Source: Stappia taiwanensis (lineage in GTDB: Bacteria > Pseudomonadota > Alphaproteobacteria > Rhizobiales > Stappiaceae). From it: a stretch of 64,000 nt of DNA. Location: positions 124,001 through 188,000 of the forward strand of contig NZ_BMCR01000002.1 in the NCBI RefSeq assembly GCF_014635285.1, given 5' to 3'. Positions 25,156-33,982 of this stretch are shown piece after piece. Numbering within the stretch: position 1 is the first letter of the stretch; every line of letters starts with the position of its first letter. The translations under genes were made by a program, and so were the position numbers. Under the pieces are notes generated by a model. That model made no database searches, was not told the DNA's origin, and saw nothing but the letters and a program-made list of their open reading frames with translations.

Positions 25156-26004
25156 ATGCGCAGCAACATGACAAAACCAGCACTCAAGACTAACGCGGGC
25201 GCGCGAGCGCGCAAAGGCGGCTTCGGCAAAAACGGCGGACGCGGACCTGGGGATTATCGCCGGCGCGGCGGCGCGCAGGGCGGGAGCGACGGGCCGATTC
25301 TCCTTTATGGCCTGCACACCGTCGAAGCGGCCTTCGCCAATCCGGACCGCCGCCGGCACCGTCTGTTCGCCACCGACAATGCGCTCAACCGCCTCGCTGA
25401 GCGCGGCGTGCGCCCCGATGTTCCTGTGGAAAGCGTCACCCCGCGCCGGCTCGACGGCATGGTCGGGCGCGATGCGGTGCATCAGGGTGTGGTGCTGGAG
25501 GCCGATCCCCTCCCCCCTTATGGCGCGGAGGACCTGGGCCGCGCCCGGCTGGTGCTTGCCCTCGATCAGGTCACCGATCCGCATAATGTGGGTGCGATTC
25601 TGCGCTCCGCCGTGGCCCTGGCCGCCGATGCGGTGGTGACCACCGAACGGCACGCGCCCGAGGAAGGCCCGGTGCTGGCGAAATCCGCCTCCGGTGCTCT
25701 CGACATGATTCGTCACGTGCGGGTGAAGAACATGGCCCGCTTCATTGGCGAGATGCGCGAAGCCGGCTTCCAGTGCGTCGCCCTCGACAGCGCCGGACCG
25801 GAGACCCTGGAGGCCACCGCCTTCGGCGACAAGGTGGTGCTGGTGCTCGGCTCCGAAGGCAAGGGAGTACGCGCGGGCGTGCGCGAGGCCTGCGATACCC
25901 TTGCCCGGCTCGACATGCCCGGCGCGATCCAGTCGCTCAACGTCTCGAATGCGGCGGCTCTTGCGCTTTATGTGGTGCGCCGCGCCCTGTCGCCGACGGG
26001 ATAA
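25156..26004 (+). CDS. rlmB: TrmH/SpoU-family 23S rRNA 2'-O-ribose methyltransferase (RlmB-like)
   Basis: A 282-aa SPOUT methyltransferase that probably methylates the ribose of a 23S rRNA guanosine using SAM. After a Gly/Arg-rich basic extension (about 45 residues) come the SpoU substrate-binding domain (YGLHTVEAAF) and the knotted domain with motif 1 LALDQVTDPHNVGAILRSA, motif 2 VLGSEGKGVR and motif 3 QSLNVSNAAAL. Start choice is uncertain: ATG at 25156 or 25168. The RNA target is inferred from family membership; other TrmH enzymes act on tRNA. Confidence 0.88.
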   Translation: MRSNMTKPALKTNAGARARKGGFGKNGGRGPGDYRRRGGAQGGSDGPILLYGLHTVEAAFANPDRRRHRLFATDNALNRLAERGVRPDVPVESVTPRRLDGMVGRDAVHQGVVLEADPLPPYGAEDLGRARLVLALDQVTDPHNVGAILRSAVALAADAVVTTERHAPEEGPVLAKSASGALDMIRHVRVKNMARFIGEMREAGFQCVALDSAGPETLEATAFGDKVVLVLGSEGKGVRAGVREACDTLARLDMPGAIQSLNVSNAAALALYVVRRALSPTG

Positions 26005-26088
26005 GCCACAGGCCATGCAATTCACCGCCGATTGCATGACAAAACAGGGATGCGCACGCAGCGAACCTGTGTTAGAAGCGCCCCGTTT

Positions 26089-26164
26089 GCCGGTATAGCT
26101 CAGCTGGTAGAGCACCTGATTTGTAATCAGGGGGTCGCGGGTTCGAATCCTGCTGCCGGCACCA
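26089..26164 (+). tRNA. tRNA-Thr (TGT anticodon)
   Basis: A 76-nt cloverleaf starting GCCGGTATAGCTCAGCTGGT with anticodon loop TTTGTAA (TGT, reading ACA), T-arm GGTTCGAATCC and encoded CCA. It lies 84 bases downstream of the rRNA methyltransferase gene on the same strand. Confidence 0.98.
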
Positions 26165-26383
26165 CAGTTCCCCCGATTGGCCTCGTTGCGCCGGTTGCCG
26201 CCTTTGACTCATGGGCACCGGACACTGCCCCTGAAGCCGCCGCCCGGCGGGCATGCCTGCCCGCAAGGCGCGAACGCGCACAACCAGCGGCCCCCGCCGC
26301 GGCAGGCCAGACGGCAGACGACCCGCTCCCACGGAGCAGACCGACGGACCAGACTGGCACATGGCGCAGCAAAGGACAGGCAG

Positions 26384-27079
26384 ATGACCCCGATCAGCTT
26401 CCCGGACCCCGATTTCATCGCCCGGCAAACCGCGAAGATGCTGCTGGAGGTCAAGGCGGTGCATTTTCGCTCCGACGAGCCCTACAAGCTGACCTCAGGC
26501 CTGGTAAGCCCGGTCTACATCGACTGCCGCCGGCTGATTTCCTACCCGCGCCTGCGCGCCGCCCTGATGGATTTCGCCACCGCGACCATCCTGCGCCAGG
26601 TCGGCTTCGAATCGCTCGACGCGGTGGCCGGCGGTGAAACCGCGGGCATTCCCTTCGCGGCCTGGATCGCCGAACGCATGGGCCTGCCCATGCAGTATGT
26701 GCGCAAGAAGCCGAAGGGCTTTGGCCGCGACGCGCAGATCGAGGGCGTGCTCAGCGAGGGCGACCGGGTACTTCTGGTGGAAGACCTGACCACCGACGGC
26801 GGCAGCAAGGTGAAATTCGCCGAGGCCCTGCGCACCGCCGGCGCCAACGTCACCGACGCAATCGTCATCTTCTTCTACGACATCTTCCCCGACACCCGCG
26901 AGGCGCTCGCCAAGCATGACCTGCGCCTGCATTATCTCGCCACCTGGCGCGATGTGCTGGCCGCCGCGCGCGAGGGCAACCACTTCCCGCCCGAGACCCT
27001 CGCCGCGGTGGAGGAATTCCTCAACGATCCGCTCGCCTGGTCCGGCGCCAATGGCGGGGTCGACCGAATCTCGGTCTGA
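26384..27079 (+). CDS. pyrE: Orotate phosphoribosyltransferase
   Basis: PyrE (231 aa) converts orotate and PRPP to orotidine monophosphate in pyrimidine synthesis. The substrate region [20 protein letters not shown], the [15 protein letters not shown] flexible loop and the PRPP-binding motif [14 protein letters not shown] are present. The frame is open about 200 bases upstream, but the ATG at 26384 follows AAAGGACAGG and gives family length. It belongs to the longer alphaproteobacterial PyrE type. Confidence 0.95.
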   Translation: MTPISFPDPDFIARQTAKMLLEVKAVHFRSDEPYKLTSGLVSPVYIDCRRLISYPRLRAALMDFATATILRQVGFESLDAVAGGETAGIPFAAWIAERMGLPMQYVRKKPKGFGRDAQIEGVLSEGDRVLLVEDLTTDGGSKVKFAEALRTAGANVTDAIVIFFYDIFPDTREALAKHDLRLHYLATWRDVLAAAREGNHFPPETLAAVEEFLNDPLAWSGANGGVDRISV

Positions 27080-27417
27080 TCCCGGCACCTGCCGTTTCTC
27101 CTCCGGCGGCATCGCACATGACGACGTCGCCGGAAGGCTCTTCGCCAGCGCGGCACAGCGGCTGGCGCGCAACCATCCCGACGCTTCACCTTCCTGCCTC
27201 TTCGCCTCCCCGGGCGACCTGACGGGCCCGCCCCGGCGTCGCGCGCCGCCCACCATTTCCCGTCATGCGTGTTTTAACGCGCGCCTCTTGACCTGCGATT
27301 TCGGTGCGCGACACTGTACCCGTCACATATTCGTGACAATTCCTGCCTTGAGTGCGCGCGGGGAAGTGTGGATCGTCCCCAGTTCGCGGCATCGCGCCGC
27401 AGTCGAAGGAGAAACTG
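27080..27417. other. Intergenic region upstream of cytochrome c'
   Basis: A 338-base interval with no recognised gene. Near its 3' end there is a palindrome GTCAC-ATATTC-GTGAC (27322-27337) about 80 bases before the cytochrome start, close to a TTGACC element around 27288. It may be an operator and promoter for the cytochrome gene, but I cannot name a regulator. Confidence 0.35.
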
Positions 27418-27864
27418 ATGCTGAAGCTTTGTGCACGCGGTCTGGCGATCGCCCTCCCCCTTGCCCTGCTGGCTGGCCCCGCCGCTGCCGACCCGATCGA
27501 AACCCGGCAGAACATCATGAAATCCGTGGGCGCGGCCACCGGGACGCTCGGCAAGATGATCAAGGGCGAGATTCCCTACGATGCGACCGCCGCCAACATG
27601 GCCATGCGGGTGCTGTTCACCGCGCCCTCCGGCTTCGTCCATCAGTTTCCCGACGGCACGCAGACCGGCGGCAAGACCGAGGCCAGCCCGAAGATCTGGG
27701 AAGACCGCGCCGGCTTCGAGAAAATCGCCGCCGACATGGAGATGGCCGCGCTTGCCGCCATTCCGGCCGCGTCCGGCGGGCTTGACCAGCTGAAAGGCGC
27801 GTTTGGCTCGGTGGCGCGCAACTGCAAGGCCTGTCACGAAGGCTACCGCATCCAGAAAAACTGA
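27418..27864 (+). CDS. Periplasmic class II cytochrome c (cytochrome c' / c-556 type)
   Basis: A 148-aa exported haem protein. A Sec signal peptide (LCARGLAIALPLALLAGPAA) ends near the AAA-DP boundary at residues 20-24. The mature part is a four-helix cytochrome c' type with the haem-binding CKACHEGYR at the extreme C-terminus, as is usual for this class. The ATG at 27418 is chosen because AAGGAGA precedes it. It sits directly before a two-haem membrane-anchored cytochrome, suggesting a joint electron-transfer or NO-handling role, which is inference. Confidence 0.88.
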   Translation: MLKLCARGLAIALPLALLAGPAAADPIETRQNIMKSVGAATGTLGKMIKGEIPYDATAANMAMRVLFTAPSGFVHQFPDGTQTGGKTEASPKIWEDRAGFEKIAADMEMAALAAIPAASGGLDQLKGAFGSVARNCKACHEGYRIQKN

Positions 27865-27878
27865 TTTATCAAGGGAAT

Positions 27879-27919
27879 GGCCCGCCAGCGCCGGTTTCTT
27901 CCGGCGCCCCCGGCGGGCC
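27879..27919 (+). terminator. Nested hairpin between the two cytochrome genes
   Basis: GGCCCGCC pairs with GGCGGGCC outside, and GCGCCGG pairs with CCGGCGC around TTTCTT inside. There is no T-run after the stem. It could be a weak terminator or an mRNA stabiliser that sets different levels for the upstream and downstream cytochrome. Confidence 0.45.
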
Positions 27920-27941
27920 TCATGCTGACCTGGAGGCCTCT

Positions 27942-28859
27942 ATGTCCCGCCGGACCATCCGCCGTTCCCTTGGTGTCTTCCTGCTGCTGATCGCGGCCGG
28001 TCTCTACCTGACGACACCCGACCGCGTGGCGCCGGAGACCATTCCGGACCACACTCCCGATCTGGCCAACGGCGAGCGCATGTTCTGGGCCGGTGGCTGT
28101 GCCTCCTGTCACGCCGCGCCCGGCGCCAAGGGCGAGGCCAAGCTGATTCTCAGCGGCGGCGTGGAGCTGAAGACGCCTTTCGGGGTCTTTCGCGTGCCCA
28201 ACATCTCTCCGGCGAAGGGAGCGGGAATCGGCGACTGGAGCCGCGACGATTTCATCAACGCCATGCTGCGCGGCACCTCGCCGGAGGGCCAGCACTACTA
28301 CCCCGCCTTCCCCTATGCCTCCTATCAACGGATGCGGGTGGAAGACGTCATCGACCTGAAGGGGTTCCTCGACACCCTGCCCGCCTCCGACAACGCAGTC
28401 GCCGCTCACGATCTGGCCTTCCCCTTCTCGTTCCGCAGCGGCCTCGGCTTCTGGAAGCTGCTGTATCTCGATGGCAAGCCGTTCACCCCGCCCGCCGGCG
28501 CCGATGAGACCGTGGCGCTTGGCGCCTATCTCGCCGAAGGTCCGGGCCATTGCGCCGAATGCCACACCCCGCGCAGCCTGCTCGGCGGTTTGAAGCACGA
28601 CCGCTGGATGGCCGGCGCGCCCGATCCCGAAGGCGGCGACGGCCGGGTGCCGAACATCACCCCTTCCAGCGACGGCATCGGCAGCTGGAGCGCGGCGGAC
28701 ATCGCCTATTTCCTGGAAAGCGGCTTCACGCCGGAGTTCGATTCGGTCGGCGGCAGCATGACAGCGGTCCAGGAAAACTGGCACAATCTTGCCGCCAGCG
28801 ACCGGGAGGCGGTCGCCGCCTATCTGAAATCCTTGCCGGCGCTGCCGAAGCAGCCGTAG
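27942..28859 (+). CDS. Membrane-anchored di-haem cytochrome c
   Basis: A 305-aa protein with an uncleaved N-terminal membrane helix ([17 protein letters not shown]) followed by two class I cytochrome c domains. Haem motifs CASCH (about residues 53-57) and CAECH (about 205-209) are each followed by a distal region with Met (for example VPNISP and VPNITP segments). It resembles the cytochrome subunits of alcohol or sugar dehydrogenases and other periplasmic electron acceptors, but no dehydrogenase gene is adjacent. It follows cytochrome c' by 77 bases. Confidence 0.88.
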   Translation: MSRRTIRRSLGVFLLLIAAGLYLTTPDRVAPETIPDHTPDLANGERMFWAGGCASCHAAPGAKGEAKLILSGGVELKTPFGVFRVPNISPAKGAGIGDWSRDDFINAMLRGTSPEGQHYYPAFPYASYQRMRVEDVIDLKGFLDTLPASDNAVAAHDLAFPFSFRSGLGFWKLLYLDGKPFTPPAGADETVALGAYLAEGPGHCAECHTPRSLLGGLKHDRWMAGAPDPEGGDGRVPNITPSSDGIGSWSAADIAYFLESGFTPEFDSVGGSMTAVQENWHNLAASDREAVAAYLKSLPALPKQP

Positions 28860-28938
28860 TCGCGGGATGATCGGCGACAATTCGCCTGCGGATGGCCTGC
28901 CGTCCCGGGACGTGCTAGGCCAACAGCAAGGGGGCGGC

Positions 28939-29721
28939 ATGGACTTGCAACTGGGCAACATCGAAAAACTGGCGTTTGTCTCCAGCGAGACCTGCGAGGC
29001 GGATGACGCGCGCGACATGTTCGAGCGCCGCTACGGCGCCCACGATCCGAAAACGGCGGATGTGATCGTCGCCCTCGGCGGCGACGGCTTGATGCTGCAG
29101 ACCCTGCACCGCTACATGAACACCGGAAAGCCGATCTATGGCCTCAACCGCGGCTCGGTTGGCTTTCTGATGAACGAGTTTGGCGAGGGTGATCTTGTCG
29201 AGCGGATCCGCACCGCCGTGGTCAGCCGCATTCACCCGCTGGTGATGGACGCCACCGACACCTCCGGCCACATTCATTCCGCCCTCGCCATCAACGAGGT
29301 GTCGCTGCTGCGCCAGACCCATCAGGCGGCCAAGCTGCGCATTTCCGTCGATGAGCGGGTGCGCATGGAAGAGCTGATCTGCGACGGGGTTCTGGTGGCG
29401 ACACCTGCCGGCAGCACCGCCTATAACCTCTCCGCTCACGGCCCGATTCTGCCGATCGACGCGCAGCTTCTGGCCCTCACCCCGATCAGCGCCTTCCGCC
29501 CCCGGCGCTGGCGCGGCGCGCTGGTCCCCAATCATGTGAAGGTGCGGATCTCCGTTCTGGAAAACGGCAAGCGGCCGGTGAGCGCGGCCGCCGACTACAC
29601 CGAAATCCGAGACGTGACCGAGGTCGAGATCCATGAGGACAAAACGTCGAGCAGTCTCATTCTGTTCGATGCGGATCACAACTGGGAAGAACGAATCCTG
29701 ACGGAGATGTTCCGCTACTGA
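28939..29721 (+). CDS. nadK: NAD kinase
   Basis: NAD kinase (260 aa) phosphorylates NAD to NADP. It is the short alphaproteobacterial form. GGDG at residues 47-50, the [18 protein letters not shown] segment and [20 protein letters not shown] are the conserved nucleotide- and NAD-binding motifs. The ATG at 28939 is chosen over an upstream ATG at 28867 because of the Gly-rich ribosome-binding stretch before it and the family length. Cytoplasmic; expected to be monocistronic. Confidence 0.95.
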   Translation: MDLQLGNIEKLAFVSSETCEADDARDMFERRYGAHDPKTADVIVALGGDGLMLQTLHRYMNTGKPIYGLNRGSVGFLMNEFGEGDLVERIRTAVVSRIHPLVMDATDTSGHIHSALAINEVSLLRQTHQAAKLRISVDERVRMEELICDGVLVATPAGSTAYNLSAHGPILPIDAQLLALTPISAFRPRRWRGALVPNHVKVRISVLENGKRPVSAAADYTEIRDVTEVEIHEDKTSSSLILFDADHNWEERILTEMFRY

Positions 29722-29802
29722 CATCTCCACCGCCGGTTCGCCGGCAGACGCTTCGCGTCCGCTTGTTTTCACTGCCCCCGACCAGCCCCAGGGACACCCG
29801 CC

Positions 29803-30450
29803 ATGCCACTCCCCCCCCTCGATCTCAGCGAGCTTCGGGTTCTCATCGTCGAGGACAACCCGTACATGCGCCAGATCCTGCGCATGATGCTGACCGGCTA
29901 CGGGGTGCGATCCGTGTTCGAAGCCGAGGACGGCGCGGAGGCGCTGGAACTGGTCGCCAGCAGTGCCCCGGACCTGGTGCTGACCGACTGGCTGATGCCG
30001 ATCGTCAATGGCGCCGAGCTGACGCGGATGATTCGCCAGATGCCTGCTCCGGCCTGCTTCCTGCCGATCATCGCCATCACCGCCCACACGGAAAAGCGCC
30101 GGATCCTCTCCGCCCGCGACAGCGGCATTACCGAGGTGATGTGCAAGCCGGTCTCCGCCCGAGGGCTCTACCTCAGAATCGCCAATTGTATCTTGAACCC
30201 GCGCGACTTCGTGCGTAGCCCCTCCTTCTTCGGCCCCGACCGGCGCCGCTTCCAGGCGCCGCTGCACAACGGGACCGAGCGACGCGGCACCGGTATCGCC
30301 GACGGATATACACTGGACGAGACCGGGGAACTGTCACAAAGTCAGGAAAACGCGGCCGTCGCCACCGGGCGAGCCGGCGCGTCCGACCCGTCACGGCGCG
30401 GCGCCGCTGCCGTGCGACAGGTCAGGACATCAGGTCAGGGAACTGTTTGA
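29803..30450 (+). CDS. Response regulator with single receiver domain and long tail
   Basis: A 215-aa CheY-type protein. The receiver domain occupies about residues 10-130: acidic pocket E17/D18, phospho-acceptor D62 in LVLTDWLMP, T93 and K115. The remaining 70-85 residues have no recognised output domain and are rich in Arg, Gly and Ala, probably disordered. The Hpt gene starts two bases after its stop, so the pair is almost certainly one phosphorelay operon. It is distinct from chemotaxis CheY by the tail. Confidence 0.9.
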   Translation: MPLPPLDLSELRVLIVEDNPYMRQILRMMLTGYGVRSVFEAEDGAEALELVASSAPDLVLTDWLMPIVNGAELTRMIRQMPAPACFLPIIAITAHTEKRRILSARDSGITEVMCKPVSARGLYLRIANCILNPRDFVRSPSFFGPDRRRFQAPLHNGTERRGTGIADGYTLDETGELSQSQENAAVATGRAGASDPSRRGAAAVRQVRTSGQGTV

Positions 30451-30452
30451 AG

Positions 30453-30971
30453 ATGGCGAGAGAACCAATCGATCCCGATGGCCGCAACGAGGTGGTCAAG
30501 CCGCCGCGCGACCTGCGGTCGAAGGTTCGGGTGCTGAGCGGACGCGAGGCGGCCCAGTTCGACCCGGTCAAATCGGCCGAAGCGGCGCTTGAGCGCCTGT
30601 CCGGCGATTTCGAGAACTGGATGGAGGACGAGGTCCGCACGCTGGCCTCGGCCTGGGCCGACATCCAGTCCGATGGCCTTGACGAAGACAGAAGTCAGGT
30701 GCTGTTTCGCGCCGCCCATGACATCAAGGGTCAAGCCAGCACGCTGGGCTACCCGCTGGTGGGCGCGGTCGCCGGCAATCTCTGTCACCTGATGGAGCAT
30801 GTGGACACGCCCACCCTGCCGCTCACGCTCGTTGCCCAGCATGTGGATGCGATTCGCGCGATGGTGCAGGAAAAGGCGCGTCAGGAGGACAATCCGACCG
30901 CCCGCGCGCTGGTCGACCGGCTCGCCGACGTGACCGATGATTTCATCACCCGCCAGTCGGATGCCAAATAG
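30453..30971 (+). CDS. Histidine-containing phosphotransfer (Hpt) domain protein
   Basis: A 172-aa protein whose segment RAAHDIKGQASTLGY carries the Hpt signature HxxKG, with the phosphorylatable His at residue 89. The rest is predicted helical, consistent with the four-helix Hpt bundle, and the N-terminal 40 residues are a basic extension. A TTG six bases upstream could also start it. It is coupled to the preceding receiver gene, so phosphate probably moves between the two, and possibly to a hybrid kinase encoded elsewhere. Confidence 0.85.
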   Translation: MAREPIDPDGRNEVVKPPRDLRSKVRVLSGREAAQFDPVKSAEAALERLSGDFENWMEDEVRTLASAWADIQSDGLDEDRSQVLFRAAHDIKGQASTLGYPLVGAVAGNLCHLMEHVDTPTLPLTLVAQHVDAIRAMVQEKARQEDNPTARALVDRLADVTDDFITRQSDAK

Positions 30972-30998
30972 GCGCGACGACCTGCCAGCGCGCGCCGG

Positions 30999-32138
30999 TC
31001 AGGCCGCCAGCGCCCGCGCGACATAGGCCCGCGCCGCCTCGCGGGCGGTCTCCGAGGACACCCGCCGCAGCATGACCAGAAGGTCGTCCACCTCGGCCCC
31101 GTTCGCCGCCTGGTAGCGCGCCAGCACCTGCTCGATCACCTGCCGGGCGGTCGCCGGATCGGTGAAATCGGCGCCCTCATCTTCCACCTCGCGCCACACC
31201 TCGACGGCAACGACGAACAGGGTGTGCATTCGCGCGGGCACCTTCGCCCGGGCGAGCAAGGCGCGCACGGAGGCCGCCCGCCCCGTGGCGAGCACGGTGA
31301 AGACGCGCGGCGGCGCCATTCCGGAGAGCAGCGACAGCGCCGCTTCGAACAGAAGGATGTTGCCCGTGCAGACCGCGCGCAGCAACAGGGCCGGGGTCAG
31401 TTGCGCGGACTGGCGCAAATGCTCGGCCAGCGCCGCCATTTCGCCATTGTCCGCCGCCCGGGCCAGTGCCACGGTCGCCCGCTCGCGCGCGTCCGCAACC
31501 ACCGCCTCGGCCCGATTGCCCGCAAGGCCCCGGCGCACCAGCGGGTGATCCCGCAGGACATCGCCGACCGCCTGCAACAGCATCTGCCGGATCTCGATCG
31601 GCGTTTGCGGCCACCGCAGCAAGGCCTCGCGCAGGGGCGCCGCGTGGCCGTGCCGCTCCACCAGCCGCGTCAGGCTGAAGGTGGCAATCTCCGCATGCTC
31701 GTTTTCCAGGAGCGCCAGACAGGCGGGCAACGAGCCGACCTCGGCGATGGCGGCAGCAACCGGCGCCGACAGGCCGACCCGGCGGGCAACCGCCACCGGG
31801 ATCGGATCGGCAAGCCCGGCCACCGCGTCCACCAGTTCCGCATCCAGCAGCACCGGCGAATGCCTGAACACAATGGTTGCCACCTCCGGCAGGTCCGACA
31901 TCAGCGCCAGCACCACCTCGCGCGGCGCCGCTTCGCTGCGCGCCAGCGCCTCGGCCATAGCGCGGCGAACGCCGGGAGCCGGATCGTCCAGCAGGAAGAT
32001 CATCGCCGACAGCGCGGCCTCGCGCTCGCTTTCGTCCAGATCGGAATAAAGATAGGCCCGTGCCAGCGCACTGGTGGCCTCCGCCCGGCGCGGCGCCGGC
32101 GCATCGGCCATCCACCGCAGGAACTGCTGAACGATCAT
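30999..32138 (-). CDS. DUF2336 HEAT-like repeat protein
   Basis: A 379-aa soluble, Ala/Leu/Arg-rich all-helical protein of the DUF2336 type found in alphaproteobacteria. It has repeated helical pairs (for example LSAMIFLLDDPAPGVRRAMA and IEIRQMLLQAVGDVLRDHPL) resembling HEAT repeats and no catalytic motif. The ATG at 32138 is chosen over a longer reading. A near-perfect CtrA box lies 63-77 bases upstream. Convergent with the Hpt gene; related proteins are often linked to motility or cell-cycle loci, which is only suggestive here. Confidence 0.8.
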   Translation of the reverse strand: MIVQQFLRWMADAPAPRRAEATSALARAYLYSDLDESEREAALSAMIFLLDDPAPGVRRAMAEALARSEAAPREVVLALMSDLPEVATIVFRHSPVLLDAELVDAVAGLADPIPVAVARRVGLSAPVAAAIAEVGSLPACLALLENEHAEIATFSLTRLVERHGHAAPLREALLRWPQTPIEIRQMLLQAVGDVLRDHPLVRRGLAGNRAEAVVADARERATVALARAADNGEMAALAEHLRQSAQLTPALLLRAVCTGNILLFEAALSLLSGMAPPRVFTVLATGRAASVRALLARAKVPARMHTLFVVAVEVWREVEDEGADFTDPATARQVIEQVLARYQAANGAEVDDLLVMLRRVSSETAREAARAYVARALAA

Positions 32139-32200
32139 GGTGCGACTTCCCAACTCACGGCACTTTCCGCATTCAAGGGGAAAGTATGCCGGGGAAACGC

Positions 32201-32215
32201 TTAATGTTTCGTTCA
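32201..32215. promoter_or_regulatory. Near-match CtrA box upstream of the DUF2336 gene
   Basis: TTAA-N7-TTCA, one mismatch from the CtrA consensus TTAA-N7-TTAA, 63-77 bases before the DUF2336 start. Weak alone; its position close to a perfect box at 33399-33413 makes it more interesting. Confidence 0.35.
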
Positions 32216-32232
32216 CCATAAAACGGGGCGGA

Positions 32233-33339
32233 TCAGGCGGGCGGCAGCAGGTCCTTTTGCTGCAGCGCCGGCCGGTAGCTGAGGAAGCCGGTCAGGTCCA
32301 TCGGCCGGCTTTCGCGGGCCACCGGTACCGGCGCCGTATTGGCCTGGGCCAGGATCTGCATGCGCCGTGCGCTGTAGGCATCGGTTTCCCCCGCGTTGGC
32401 CTCGCGGCTGAACGCTTGCCGGGCAACGTCCCGCTGCCCTGCCTCCTGCGCCGCGAAGGCGGTGAGGAAGGTCGCATTCATCGAGGCACGTTTCGCCTCC
32501 ACCCCGTTGCGGAACAGGGCATGAAACGGCGAGGAAACGTCATCGGTCGCCGACCAGGCATTCAGCACCCGGCGGGTCGGATCGCCCATCGACAGCCCGC
32601 TTGCCGGGATATCGAGATTGGCCGGGACGCTCGCACCGGCGCGCGCCTCCATCCGCCCCGAAAGCGCATCCGACTTGGCGGTCGGCAGCACGGCAACCTG
32701 TGTCGTGCCGGTGACAGGCACGCTGGTGCCGCCATGTTTGGCAACGAGATTGGCATAGACCGCCGCGACCGAGCGCGGGCTCCCGTCCCGCTCATAGAAG
32801 ATCGGACGGTTGGCCTTCGCCTGGCGGGAAAACACCTGATCGGCCGCAAGGGTCGGCTGGCTCTCCGCCAGCCGGATCAGCTTGTTCGCCCCGCCCGCGC
32901 CGAGGAAATGGGCGATGTACAGCTCGCCCTGATTTGGCTGGCGGCCGAGCTTGGCGGTGAGATAGTCACTGTTCTTCCGGGTCAGTTCCCCGGCCATCAC
33001 CGAGGCGACTTCCGCGTTGTCGCGCAGCGCCAGGATTTCCCGGCGCATGGCCGGATCGCTCACCTTGTAGCGGCCGCTGGAGGTGCGGCTGATCTGGTCG
33101 GCATAGTGGCCAAGGCCATGCTTGTGGCCCGACTGCTTGACCGTCTCCAGCCAGGTGCTTTCGATAAACTGGAACAGGCCGGACGCACTGGACGTGCCGG
33201 CCTTGGCATCCTCATCGAAATTCGATTCCCGCCGGGCGGTGCGCACCAGATAGTCGAAGGAGGTTCCCGTGGTCGTGCTGGCGGATTGGAACGCTTGCTC
33301 GATCCGGGACGCGATCGAGAACGGTTCGCCGACTTTCAT
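32233..33339 (-). CDS. Lytic transglycosylase-like (SLT-domain) protein
   Basis: A 368-aa protein without a recognisable signal peptide. The N-terminal part (about residues 28-70) contains YLVRTARRESNFDEDAKAGT followed by SASGLFQFIESTWLETVKQ, the lysozyme-like SLT motif with a candidate catalytic Glu in RRESNF. The rest includes QGELYIAHFLGAGGANKLIR, as in the alphaproteobacterial transglycosylase group, and a low-complexity C-terminal half. The absence of an export signal suggests export by a dedicated route such as the flagellar system or an unusual signal. A perfect CtrA box lies 60 bases upstream. Confidence 0.8.
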   Translation of the reverse strand: MKVGEPFSIASRIEQAFQSASTTTGTSFDYLVRTARRESNFDEDAKAGTSSASGLFQFIESTWLETVKQSGHKHGLGHYADQISRTSSGRYKVSDPAMRREILALRDNAEVASVMAGELTRKNSDYLTAKLGRQPNQGELYIAHFLGAGGANKLIRLAESQPTLAADQVFSRQAKANRPIFYERDGSPRSVAAVYANLVAKHGGTSVPVTGTTQVAVLPTAKSDALSGRMEARAGASVPANLDIPASGLSMGDPTRRVLNAWSATDDVSSPFHALFRNGVEAKRASMNATFLTAFAAQEAGQRDVARQAFSREANAGETDAYSARRMQILAQANTAPVPVARESRPMDLTGFLSYRPALQQKDLLPPA

Positions 33340-33398
33340 GCTCCGCTCTCCCTGAAGACAGGACCCTTAGGATTTGGTTAACAATCCGGTGCAAGTGG

Positions 33399-33413
33399 TT
33401 AACGAGTGGTTAA
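33399..33413. promoter_or_regulatory. Perfect CtrA box between transglycosylase and MaoC genes
   Basis: TTAA-CGAGTGG-TTAA matches the CtrA consensus TTAA-N7-TTAA exactly and lies in two tandem copies of AGTGGTTAACG. A third TTAA is at 33378-33381. The site is 60-74 bases upstream of the transglycosylase start and about 105 bases upstream of the MaoC gene. Confidence 0.65.
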
Positions 33414-33517
33414 CGCCTGCCAACATCCGTTGCACACTGCATTTTCCGGCGTTAAGCCGGAGACAGGAGGCGCCGGAATTGACACATCCCGGCGCGACTC
33501 GCGGGAGGACAGCGCAG

Positions 33518-33979
33518 ATGCCAGGATTGTATTTCGAGGAATTCGACGTCGGTCACGTGTTCCATCACAGCCTCACCCGGACAGTGACGGAGATGGACAA
33601 CATGCTGTTTTCCAACATGACCCTCAATCCGCAGCCGCTGCACATCGACCGGCATTTCTGCGAGACCGAAACCGAATGGGGCCAGCCGCTGGTCAACAGC
33701 CTGTTCACCCTCGGGCTGCTGATCGGCATTTCGGTGAATGACACCACGGTCGGCACCACCATCGCCAATCTCGGCATGAACGACGTGAAATTCCCCAAGC
33801 CCCTGTTTCAGGGCGACAGCGTCCATTGCACCACCGAGGTGATCGGCAAGCGCGAGTCCCGCTCCCGCCCGGATGCCGGCATCGTCGAGTTCGAGCACAA
33901 GGCCTTCAACCAGCACAACGATCTGGTCGCCGTGTGCCGCCGCCAGGCCTTCATGCGCCGCAAGTCGCCGGAAGCCTGA
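33518..33979 (+). CDS. MaoC-family hot-dog hydratase
   Basis: A 153-aa single hot-dog-fold protein. The hydratase segment TLNPQPLHIDRHFCET carries the Asp/His pair of MaoC dehydratases, and FPKPLFQGDSVHCTTEVIGK is the typical second half. The ATG at 33518 follows GGGAGGA. It is three bases upstream of a CitE-like lyase gene, so the pair probably hydrates and then cleaves a C5 CoA ester (mesaconyl-, itaconyl- or citramalyl-CoA type). The exact substrate cannot be read from sequence. Confidence 0.85.
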   Translation: MPGLYFEEFDVGHVFHHSLTRTVTEMDNMLFSNMTLNPQPLHIDRHFCETETEWGQPLVNSLFTLGLLIGISVNDTTVGTTIANLGMNDVKFPKPLFQGDSVHCTTEVIGKRESRSRPDAGIVEFEHKAFNQHNDLVAVCRRQAFMRRKSPEA

Positions 33980-33982
33980 GCC

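Noticed and set aside
28902-28911. GTCCCGGGAC palindrome just upstream of nadK
   Set aside because: Arms resemble the shared TGTCCCG palindrome but there is no three-base spacer and the outer bases differ, so I did not count it as a third copy.
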